Origin: Rhizobium sp. Q54
Lineage (GTDB): Bacteria > Pseudomonadota > Alphaproteobacteria > Rickettsiales > UBA1997
Direction: 5' to 3'
NCBI GenBank assembly: GCA_945865855.1
Contig: CAMBES010000093.1
Coordinates: 1 to 5,582 of the forward strand
DNA: 5,582 nt
The position numbers and the translations under genes are program-made. The notes under the pieces are model-generated. The model was not told the DNA's origin. It saw only the letters and a list, made by a program, of their open reading frames with translations, and ran no database searches. Shown one piece after another: positions 1 to 5,520 of the stretch. Each line of letters opens with the position of its first letter. The stretch's first letter is position 1.

Positions 1-793
1 TAGAAATTTTTTTGATGTTGTGGCAGATCACTTCAAATAAGGCTTCTTCGATCAAAGTGACGGTGTAAAGATTTACAATTTTCTCGTGGGCGAAAAAGTT
101 TCTTTTCTTTTTGTCGAAGGAAATTTCATCGAGAGCGATCCAGCGTAACTCTTCAGTTTCTTCATCTGGTGAGGTTTTCGGCTCCTCTTCTAACTCACCT
201 AAAAAAGCAGAGAATTTTCCGTCAATATTTGTTAAACGATCACGCTCAGCACCGATCATCAAGGTGTGATTGAACTTGAAGTCTAAAGTTATTTTCTCTG
301 GAAAATCATCGAGATTTACGCCAGTTTCTTCCAAAACTTCACGCTGCCAAGCCTGTTGCCAATTGGCGTCAATCTCTTGCGGCCATTTTAATTTATGTTT
401 TTTGAAAAAGTTTTTTAGCGCTTTTGGATCGTTAATTTCTTTCTTCGCTTTTTGCCAAGAGCCGTAATCAATACTGTTTTTGTAAAGCTCATCAATCGTC
501 GCATTTTTTATTTTTTCGAAATTCTTTGCGAAAAATCCATAACCGGCGGGAGGTAGTTCTACGTAGCCACCAGGAAACCACCATTGAAAATTATCTTTGA
601 AACGACGCTGCAAAAGCGTGTAAATTTTCTGCGTTTTCTTGTGTAAATAAAAGACGGGACCAATCCCAGAAATGGTGATCTGAGGAAAGGGTGAGAGGTG
701 ATATTTCCCAATAGTTCTGCCGCAAAAAGGGATCTCCAAAGAATCTAATTCTTCAATGATTTTACTAAATTTTTGGCTTGAGAGTTTTTTCAT
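1..793 (-). CDS. Nudix hydrolase with an insertion in the Nudix box (3' end cut by window edge)
   Basis: 264 residues are visible; the frame is open to base 1, so the C-terminus lies outside. Nudix enzymes hydrolyse nucleoside diphosphates linked to another moiety, using Mg held by the glutamates of the box GX5EX7REUXEEXGU. Here the first half of the box is FPGGYVE (residues 73-79) and the second half is REVLEETGV (151-159). The Gly-to-Arg distance is 75 residues instead of the usual 14, so about 61 residues are inserted (roughly 80-147). The Glu that normally closes the first half (GE) is not evident, but the metal-binding REVLEE is intact. A later DEETEELRWIALDEI segment is typical of the C-terminal part of the fold. 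The ATG at 793-791 lies inside the end of the SDR gene (29-base overlap) and has a plausible ribosome site, so translation is probably coupled. Substrate unknown; Nudix GDP-mannose hydrolases occur in sugar clusters, but the sequence does not show that activity. Confidence 0.85.
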   Translation of the reverse strand, partial: MKKLSSQKFSKIIEELDSLEIPFCGRTIGKYHLSPFPQITISGIGPVFYLHKKTQKIYTLLQRRFKDNFQWWFPGGYVELPPAGYGFFAKNFEKIKNATIDELYKNSIDYGSWQKAKKEINDPKALKNFFKKHKLKWPQEIDANWQQAWQREVLEETGVNLDDFPEKITLDFKFNHTLMIGAERDRLTNIDGKFSAFLGELEEEPKTSPDEETEELRWIALDEISFDKKKRNFFAHEKIVNLYTVTLIEEALFEVICHNIKKIS

Positions 794-1736
794 CAATATT
801 TTCTTTCCACCATTTAATCGTTTCTTTGATACCTTCTTCTAAATTTGTTTTTGGTTCCCAGCCCAGCTCTTTCTTGGCGAGAGAGCAATCTAAGAATAAA
901 CTAGTTTTGATTGAGGGTTGCGACAAATCATGTTCGATTTTTAAATCTTTTCCTGAAGCGGCGACGATTTTTTTAACTACGCTCAACACGCTTTCCGCTT
1001 TGCCAGCGCCACAGTTGTAGAGGCGATATTTTTCGTTTTGTTTGGTCAGTGCGCGATCAACGAAATCGTTTAGATCGTCAGCGTGAAGCAAGTCGCGTTC
1101 TTCTTCGCCGGTTCCCCAAACTGCAAATTTATCTTGAGCTAACATTACTTTTGTAACTGTCGCGCCAAAGAAATGGCTGCGCTCGAGATCAAATTTATCG
1201 TGTGGGCCGTAGATGTTTGAGTGGCGGATCGCAGTGAATTTTGTTTCACCAATGCGCGAGAAAAAGTCGCACATTTTTTCGAGATAAAGTTTGGTATTGC
1301 CGACGCCGAAGTAACGTGGGTGCAAGTCTTTATTCGCGTCGAAATCTGTTTCTTTCAAACCGACATCGCTTGAGTGATACATCACGGTGCAAGAGAAAAA
1401 GATCACATGTTTAACCTTGTGTTCAAAGGCCGAGCGGAAGAGGTAGGAATTCATTACTGCGTTGTCAGTAACGTGAATGAATGGCTTGGTGACGATGTCT
1501 TTCGCACCGGAAGTTGTGGCGGCGGCTTGAATAATAACGTCGCAACCGGGAATTAATTTTTCTAATTCCATAGGATTTTTTAAATCCACTTGGTGCCAAA
1601 TAACGCCAGTAACCTTGTATTCAGGGCGATTGAAGCGCACAGCATGAACTTCGAATTCAGGTTTTTTGGCGAAATATTCGACCATATTACGGCCAACAAA
1701 GCCGGTCGCGCCGCAGATTAGTAATTTTTTTTTCAT
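765..1736 (-). CDS. NAD-dependent epimerase/dehydratase (extended SDR, GDP-fucose synthase-like)
   Basis: A 323-residue, full-length extended SDR, probably acting in the cytoplasm on a nucleotide sugar. The N-terminal Rossmann motif GATGFVG (residues 9-15) binds NAD(P). Several segments resemble GDP-L-fucose synthase and ColC: IYGPHDKF (175-182) followed by SH (187-188), where His188 matches the epimerisation His of that family; VWGTGEEERDLLHADD (206-221); and LGWEPKT (291-297). The active site is unusual. Lys149 is present, but the position four residues before it, normally the catalytic Tyr, is Val145, and the nearest Tyr is 142. Cys116 lies two residues before the place of the epimerase Cys. 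The subfamily is therefore not standard, and 4-reduction or 3,5-epimerisation cannot be assumed. The ATG at 1736 starts MKKKLLICGATG directly before the first beta strand, which supports it although no Shine-Dalgarno is present. It follows the ColD-like dehydratase by 129 bases, consistent with one deoxysugar pathway. Confidence 0.9.
   Translation of the reverse strand: MKKKLLICGATGFVGRNMVEYFAKKPEFEVHAVRFNRPEYKVTGVIWHQVDLKNPMELEKLIPGCDVIIQAAATTSGAKDIVTKPFIHVTDNAVMNSYLFRSAFEHKVKHVIFFSCTVMYHSSDVGLKETDFDANKDLHPRYFGVGNTKLYLEKMCDFFSRIGETKFTAIRHSNIYGPHDKFDLERSHFFGATVTKVMLAQDKFAVWGTGEEERDLLHADDLNDFVDRALTKQNEKYRLYNCGAGKAESVLSVVKKIVAASGKDLKIEHDLSQPSIKTSLFLDCSLAKKELGWEPKTNLEEGIKETIKWWKENIDEKTLKPKI
803..808 (-). 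promoter_or_regulatory. Ribosome binding site of the Nudix gene
   Basis: GGAAAG on the minus strand, nine bases before the ATG at 793. It lies within the coding sequence of the SDR gene. It is the only start in the window with a recognisable Shine-Dalgarno-like sequence and supports the overlapping start over later in-frame alternatives. Confidence 0.5.
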
Positions 1737-1764
1737 AAATTTTTTTAATTACTGTTTTTTAGCT

Positions 1765-1846
1765 CGTCATCCCCGGGAAGGCTTGGATTTGGGAGGATTC
1801 TCGCGTGTTGTACTTTTCCTGGATCCCCGCCTTCGCAGGGATGACG
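1765..1846. repeat. Inverted pair of palindromic repeat units between the dehydratase and SDR genes
   Basis: Two units face each other: a degenerate one in minus orientation at 1765-1788 (CGTCATCCCC at its outer end) and a better preserved one in plus orientation at 1819-1846 (CTGGATCCCC, then GGGATGACG). Their outer ends form an inverted repeat around about 30 bases of unrelated sequence. They fill most of the 129-base gap 1737-1865. On the transcribed strand no T-run follows, so this is a repeat element that may form mRNA hairpins rather than a standard terminator. The rest of the gap is an A/T-rich leader (1737-1760) and a short purine-rich stretch next to the dehydratase stop. Confidence 0.8.
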
Positions 1847-1865
1847 CGTAAAGAAAGGGGGTAAA

Positions 1866-3143
1866 TTATTTTTTGTAATTCGCTACGAACTCATCAACCT
1901 TAGAGCAAACATAATTCACCGCCTCTTCATTCATCGCCTGATGACAACCGAAAGCGAAGCCATTTTTCATGATATTGTTAGAAGCGCTTTGATCGCCGGC
2001 CATGCGGTGTTCATACATTTTCATCACTGGATGGTAACCAATATTTCCAGCGATGATTGGGCGATTTTCGACTTTGTGCGCTTTCAAGAAATCAGAAATT
2101 TCCTTTACTTTAAATGGACATTTATCTTTCAAGATAATTGAGAAGCCAAACCAGCTAGAACGTGATTCCGCAGTCTCGTGTTGGAAGTCGAAAATGTCGG
2201 AATATTTCGACAAATTCTTGAAGTAAGTTGCAACATTCGCGCGACGTTGATTGACGAATCCGGCAAGTTTTGGAAGTTGAATTTGACCCATGCGCGCCTG
2301 GCATTCTGTAGGGCGAAGGTTGTATCCAAGATTTACGAAAATGAAGCGTGGATCGATGTCAGGATATTTCGCAACATATTTTGCATGTTCATCAGCTTCG
2401 CGTGTCCAACCGTGCGCACGCATGATTCTCATGGTTTCGGCTAGTTCAAAATCATCAGTCACGGTGATCCCGCCTTCAAGCGTGGTGATGTGATGCGAGA
2501 AATAAAAACTAAAAGTTGCAACGCGGCCGAAAGTTCCTACGGCCTTGCCTTTATAGTACGCGCCCATTGATTCGCAGGTATCTTCAATCACCTGTAAATT
2601 ATATTTTTTGGCTAGAGCCATCAAAGCATCCATGTCGCAAGGATTGCCGTAAACGTGAACGAGCATTATTGCTTTAGTCTTCGGCGTGATCGCGGCTTCA
2701 ACTTTATTTAGATCGAGATTGAAAGTTTTTGGATCGCAATCGACAAGAACAGGAATCAAATTACTTTGAATGAGAGGCCAAACAGTTGTAGACCAGGAGA
2801 GTGATGGAACAATCACTTCATCGCCAGATTTTAAATTATTTGTAGTTTGTGGATTAGCGATTGCAGCTACAGCAAGAAGGTTTGCCGAAGATCCAGAATT
2901 ATTCATCACGCCATATTTATGACCAAATTCTTTCGAATATTGTTCTTCAAATTTGCGAACTTCTTTGCCCATGGTAACCTGGGTGGTAAGCATTGGCTCA
3001 AGAAATGCATTAATTTCTTCGGCGCTAAAAGTTGGTTCGTGCAAACGAATAATCGGATTTTTCGGATCAAAATTAAAATTGTGATTCGCGGCACAGTATT
3101 CGTTAACCGCGACAAAAATATTTTGTTTTAGTTGGTCAGTCAT
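1866..3143 (-). CDS. DegT/DnrJ/EryC1/StrS-fold nucleotide-sugar 3-dehydratase (ColD/RfbH-like, His in place of the PLP lysine)
   Basis: A 425-residue protein of the sugar aminotransferase fold (type I PLP). Seen: GSSANLLAVAA (84-94), GDEVIVPSLSWSTT (107-120), IEDTCESMGA (186-195), and FSFYFSHHITTLEGG (211-225). In aminotransferases of this family the last motif carries the PLP-binding Lys; here that position is His217, followed by His218. His at this position is the mark of ColD and of E1/RfbH, which remove the 3-hydroxyl of a 4-keto-6-deoxy sugar nucleotide instead of transaminating it. RAHGWTR (243-249), GYNLRPTE (273-280), SSWFGFS (329-335) and RPIIAGN (361-367) resemble ColD. The cysteine cluster that holds the Fe-S centre of E1/RfbH after the RAHGW region is absent, so a ColD-type, Fe-S-independent mechanism is favoured, although length and N-terminus are closer to RfbH (about 437 residues). 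Exact substrate not determinable. Start ATG at 3143 has only an A/T-rich leader. It begins 27 bases after the YbdD-like stop. Confidence 0.9.
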   Translation of the reverse strand: MTDQLKQNIFVAVNEYCAANHNFNFDPKNPIIRLHEPTFSAEEINAFLEPMLTTQVTMGKEVRKFEEQYSKEFGHKYGVMNNSGSSANLLAVAAIANPQTTNNLKSGDEVIVPSLSWSTTVWPLIQSNLIPVLVDCDPKTFNLDLNKVEAAITPKTKAIMLVHVYGNPCDMDALMALAKKYNLQVIEDTCESMGAYYKGKAVGTFGRVATFSFYFSHHITTLEGGITVTDDFELAETMRIMRAHGWTREADEHAKYVAKYPDIDPRFIFVNLGYNLRPTECQARMGQIQLPKLAGFVNQRRANVATYFKNLSKYSDIFDFQHETAESRSSWFGFSIILKDKCPFKVKEISDFLKAHKVENRPIIAGNIGYHPVMKMYEHRMAGDQSASNNIMKNGFAFGCHQAMNEEAVNYVCSKVDEFVANYKK

Positions 3144-3170
3144 TTTTTAAAGTTTTGATTTTGGAATGCT

Positions 3171-3338
3171 CTAGCAACAACGGTTAACCTTTTCCCACTT
3201 AGCTTTTTGAAGATTGCGTAAGAAAGTTTTTTGATCAAGGAGATTATTTCCCCCGCAGCGTTCTAGGTAATTTTTGTAAGCGAAATCACCGCTGATTGTG
3301 TCGCGAATTAGTATTAAGAATTTCTGGAATTTTTTCAT
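3171..3338 (-). CDS. ybdD: Small YbdD/YjiX-family protein, partner of CstA
   Basis: A 55-residue protein starting MKKFQKFL and ending KWEKVNRCC. The family (YbdD/YjiX, about 65 residues in E. coli) has a Tyr-x-x-Tyr segment in the first half, a Phe-containing helix, and a C-terminal R-C-C. Here these are YKNYL (21-25), TFLRNLQKAKW (38-48) and RCC (53-55). In E. coli ybdD follows cstA and yjiX follows btsT; from memory, YbdD influences pyruvate uptake by CstA. The same order here, directly after cstA on the same strand, strongly supports the call. The ATG at 3338 is preferred because the frame can be extended upstream (to 3512) only through the palindromic repeats and into the cstA coding sequence. 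No Shine-Dalgarno is evident. The protein is somewhat shorter than E. coli YbdD and lacks its glycine-rich stretch before RCC. Confidence 0.8.
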   Translation of the reverse strand: MKKFQKFLILIRDTISGDFAYKNYLERCGGNNLLDQKTFLRNLQKAKWEKVNRCC

Positions 3339-3353
3339 TTTTATATTTGTTTT

Positions 3354-3381
3354 CTGGATCCCCGCCTGCGCGGGGATGACG
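3354..3381 (+). repeat. Palindromic repeat unit, copy in plus orientation
   Basis: Starts CTGGATCCCC and ends GGGGATGACG. The core ATCCCCGC-CTGC-GCGGGGAT is a perfect 8-base-pair stem with a 4-base loop. It is followed by a GGACGAGT tail. It lies 15 bases upstream of the ybdD-like start and is an exact inverted match over 28 bases to the unit at 3455-3482. Confidence 0.88.
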
Positions 3382-3411
3382 GGACGAGTAAGTAGCAACG
3401 CCATCCCTTCC

Positions 3412-3438
3412 TCGATCCCCGCCTGCGCGGGGATGGCG
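3412..3438 (+). repeat. Palindromic repeat unit, second plus-orientation copy
   Basis: Starts TCGATCCCCGCC and ends GGGGATGGCG, with the same 8-base-pair stem as its neighbour and the same GGACGAGT tail (3439-3446). It differs from the main type by TCGATC for TGGATC and ATGGCG for ATGACG. A decayed half unit (CGCCATCCC, 3399-3407) sits just before it. Confidence 0.85.
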
Positions 3439-3454
3439 GGACGAGTGAGTGAAA

Positions 3455-3482
3455 CGTCATCCCCGCGCAGGCGGGGATCCAG
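3455..3482 (-). repeat. Palindromic repeat unit overlapping the 3' end of cstA
   Basis: Minus-orientation copy, identical over 28 bases to 3354-3381 when inverted. It overlaps cstA: on the minus strand its GGGGATGACG contains the TGA that ends the transporter (3457-3459), and the unit encodes the last eight residues. With its two neighbours it makes a plus-plus-minus array in the gap between cstA and its partner gene. Confidence 0.88.
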
Positions 3483-5346
3483 GAGCGCATAAAGTTTTGC
3501 GGATTGCCGCAATTACCACAATCCACAAAACCGCTAAAAAACTCAGGGCCAGAGCACTGAGTAGTTTTTGATCATTCACCAAAAACCCAATCCGAACATC
3601 CGCTGAGAAAACTTTTTCAATCACCGCGGTGGTTGTAACTGTAAGTACGAAGAGCAGTGGAATTAAAGTCACCAGGCAAAATTTTGGGCCTTTAGTTTTG
3701 AAAATAATCACCGTCGCGAGCGTTAAGGCAATCCCCGCCAGCATCTGATTCGACATTCCAAAAAGTGGCCAAAGCAGATTCACGCCGCCATTTGGATCAA
3801 TCACTCCGATGTAAAGAAAATAGCCCCAAGCACCCACAATCGCAAAGCTCGAAAAGAGCGGAGATATTTTGCGCGAAGTCAGATGTTTGAGTAAATCTTC
3901 AAGCATGAAGCGCGCAACTCTCGTGCCGGCGTCGAGCGTGGTTAGAATAAAAATCGCTTCGAACATTATTGCGAAATGATACCACATTGAAAGCATGTGC
4001 GCGCCGAAAGCAGAGGAGAAAATATTGGCCATTCCAACCGCAAGAGAAGGCGCGCCGCCAGTTCTGGCGTAGAGTGTGTTTTCACCCATTTGCGCGGCAA
4101 GATTTTGCATTATTTCGGCGGCAATTGGAAATTCTGCAACAGCAGTTGGCGAGTTAATCGCAAAGAAAATTCCCGGGTCTAAAACGCAGGCCGCAATCAT
4201 TGCCATCATCGCCACGCAGCCCTCAAGCAGCATGCTGCCATAGCCGATTAGGCGCACGTCTTTTTCGTTAGAAATAATTTTCGGCGTGGTGCCAGAAGCA
4301 ACGAGAGAGTGAAATCCTGAAATCGCGCCGCAGGCAATCGTAATAAATAGAAATGGAAAAATTTTGCCGGCAAAAATTGGGCCGGTTCCGTCGACAAATT
4401 TAGTTAGTGCCGGCATTTGAATTTCCGGATGAAAAATCAGCAAAGCGATTGCGAGCAAGGCGATTGTTCCAAGCTTTAAAAATGATGAAATGTAATCACG
4501 CGGAGCGAGAAGAAGCCAGACAGGAAGGCTTGCCGCAGCGAATCCGTAAATCATTATTGCGAAGGCAATAAATTTGGCGTCGTGATCAAAAAATATTGCG
4601 AAAGCGGGATTTTCTTGAACAAATTTTCCGCCGTAAACTGCGAGTAAAAATAAAATCAAACCGCCCAAACTCGCTTCCAGCACGCCTTGCGGGCGGATAA
4701 AATAGAGGTAAATTCCAATCAGCATCGCGATTGGAATCGTCATGAAAACTGTGAAGGAACCCCACGGGCTGTGCATCAAAGCCTTCACTACGACTAGAGC
4801 TAAAACAGAAATTAAAATAATAATAATGGCAAGAGTGCCGATCAGTGCTGCGTAGCCAGCGGTTGCTCCGATTTCATCTTTAATCATTTGCCCCAAAGAT
4901 TTTCCGTCGCGGCGCAGTGAAGAAAATAAAATTACTAAATCTTGAACTGCGCCGGCAAGCACGCATCCGATCAATATCCACAAGGTTCCTGGAAGGTAAC
5001 CAAATTGTGCGGCAAGAGTTGGGCCAATTAGAGGACCAGGTCCGGCGATTGCGGCAAAGTGGTGTCCGAAAACGATCCAGCGATTTGTTGGCACGAAATC
5101 TTTGCCGTCATTAATGCGCTTTGCTGGCGTGATTCTGTTTGCGTCAAGACACAAAATTTTTGCTGAGATGAAGGCGGAATAAAAACGGTAAGCGATTAGC
5201 TGTGTGCAAATGCAGGCGGTTAAAAACCACAGTGAGGAAATTTTTTCTTCGCGAATCAGCGCGATTCCGCTGAGTGCTGCAGCGCCGAGGATTCCGATTA
5301 GAATCCATACCATTGGCCAGAGTGAAGTTGAGCGGAAGTTTTTCAT
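3457..5346 (-). CDS. cstA: CstA-family carbon starvation protein / pyruvate transporter
   Basis: A 629-residue polytopic inner-membrane protein with about 15 or more hydrophobic segments. CstA and BtsT of E. coli take up pyruvate; CstA has also been linked to peptide use during carbon starvation. Diagnostic stretches: DFVPTNRWIVFGHHFAAIAG (83-102), GPLIGPTLAAQFGYLPGTLW (104-123), GAVQDLVILFSSLRRDGKSLG (132-152), GAISGFHSLVASGTTPK (340-356), FEAIFILTTLDAGTRVARFM (462-481), and DPNGGVNLLWPLFGMSNQML (517-536). The N-terminus lines up with E. coli CstA, supporting the ATG at 5346, though the leader is A/T-rich with no Shine-Dalgarno. E. coli CstA is about 700 residues and has a cytoplasmic tail; this protein stops soon after the last membrane segment (about 597-617), and residues 622-629 plus the stop are read from a palindromic repeat. 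The small YbdD-like gene follows after 118 bases. No regulatory site was recognised upstream, where repeats fill the gap. Confidence 0.96.
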   Translation of the reverse strand: MKNFRSTSLWPMVWILIGILGAAALSGIALIREEKISSLWFLTACICTQLIAYRFYSAFISAKILCLDANRITPAKRINDGKDFVPTNRWIVFGHHFAAIAGPGPLIGPTLAAQFGYLPGTLWILIGCVLAGAVQDLVILFSSLRRDGKSLGQMIKDEIGATAGYAALIGTLAIIIILISVLALVVVKALMHSPWGSFTVFMTIPIAMLIGIYLYFIRPQGVLEASLGGLILFLLAVYGGKFVQENPAFAIFFDHDAKFIAFAIMIYGFAAASLPVWLLLAPRDYISSFLKLGTIALLAIALLIFHPEIQMPALTKFVDGTGPIFAGKIFPFLFITIACGAISGFHSLVASGTTPKIISNEKDVRLIGYGSMLLEGCVAMMAMIAACVLDPGIFFAINSPTAVAEFPIAAEIMQNLAAQMGENTLYARTGGAPSLAVGMANIFSSAFGAHMLSMWYHFAIMFEAIFILTTLDAGTRVARFMLEDLLKHLTSRKISPLFSSFAIVGAWGYFLYIGVIDPNGGVNLLWPLFGMSNQMLAGIALTLATVIIFKTKGPKFCLVTLIPLLFVLTVTTTAVIEKVFSADVRIGFLVNDQKLLSALALSFLAVLWIVVIAAIRKTLCAPGSPPARG

Positions 5347-5378
5347 TTTTTTCGATTTATTGATTTCGGATCTTCCCC

Positions 5379-5406
5379 CGTCATTCCCGCGAAAGCGGGA
5401 ATCGAG
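5379..5406 (-). repeat. Palindromic repeat unit, ATTCCC-type variant
   Basis: Contains ATTCCCGCGAAAGCGGGAAT (5383-5402), a perfect 8-base-pair stem with a 4-base loop, flanked by CGTC and CGAG. It is a variant of the ATCCCC type, in minus orientation, 32 bases upstream of the cstA start. The ATTCCC-N8-GGGAAT form resembles the dRS3-like elements known from Neisseria and other bacteria. Confidence 0.85.
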
Positions 5407-5433
5407 GAAAGTTCCAACGCGCTTTGATTCTTC

Positions 5434-5460
5434 CTGGATCCCCGCCTGCGCGGGGATGAA
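5434..5460 (+). repeat. Palindromic repeat unit, plus orientation, upstream of cstA
   Basis: CTGGATCCCC ... GGGGATGAA, matching the 3354-3381 unit over its first 26 bases. It faces the unit at 5379-5406 across about 27 bases, giving an inverted pair with nearly the same spacing as the pair at 1765-1846. Confidence 0.85.
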
Positions 5461-5470
5461 GGAACGATTT

Positions 5471-5520
5471 GGGTTAAATGACGGGACGAGTTGGGTTAAA
5501 TGACGGGACGAGTTGGGTTA
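5471..5520. repeat. 22-base direct tandem repeat, 2.3 copies
   Basis: Two identical 22-base units at 5471-5492 and 5493-5514, each starting GGGTTAAATGACGG, then a partial third GGGTTA at 5515-5520. The second part of the unit, TGACGGGACGAGT, is the same tail that follows the palindromic unit at 3354-3381. The partial third copy contains the stop codon (TAA on the minus strand, 5518-5520) of the gene entering from the right. With the two palindromic units it fills most of the 171-base gap 5347-5517; the remainder next to cstA (5347-5378) is A/T-rich with no promoter I can defend. Confidence 0.85.

Noticed and set aside
270..467. Plus-strand open frame of 65 codons
   Set aside because: It is antisense to the well-supported Nudix frame and shows no domain-like composition.
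1765..1846. Rho-independent terminator after the dehydratase
   Set aside because: The hairpin is followed on the minus strand by an A-rich stretch, not a T-run, and the same elements occur elsewhere upstream of genes.
1666..1851. Plus-strand open frame of 61 codons ending in DPRLRRDDA
   Set aside because: Its second half is a repeat translation and its first half is antisense to the SDR gene start.
3457..3459. TGA at the end of cstA as a recoded (Gly or Sec) codon
   Set aside because: Reading on gives only repeat translation with no homology to a CstA tail, and the long genes use no internal TGA.
3354..3482. CRISPR array
   Set aside because: Repeats are palindromic, in mixed orientation and unevenly spaced, spacers are not of constant length, and no cas gene is present.
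3339..3512. N-terminal extension of the small gene up to an ATG at 3512
   Set aside because: The extra residues are translations of palindromic repeats (TRPVIPAQAGI type) and overlap cstA in another frame; the family match starts at the ATG at 3338.
5204..5503. Plus-strand open frame of 99 codons
   Set aside because: The first part is antisense to cstA and the rest reads through palindromic units (SFPRKRES, WIPACAGM), a known false-ORF pattern.
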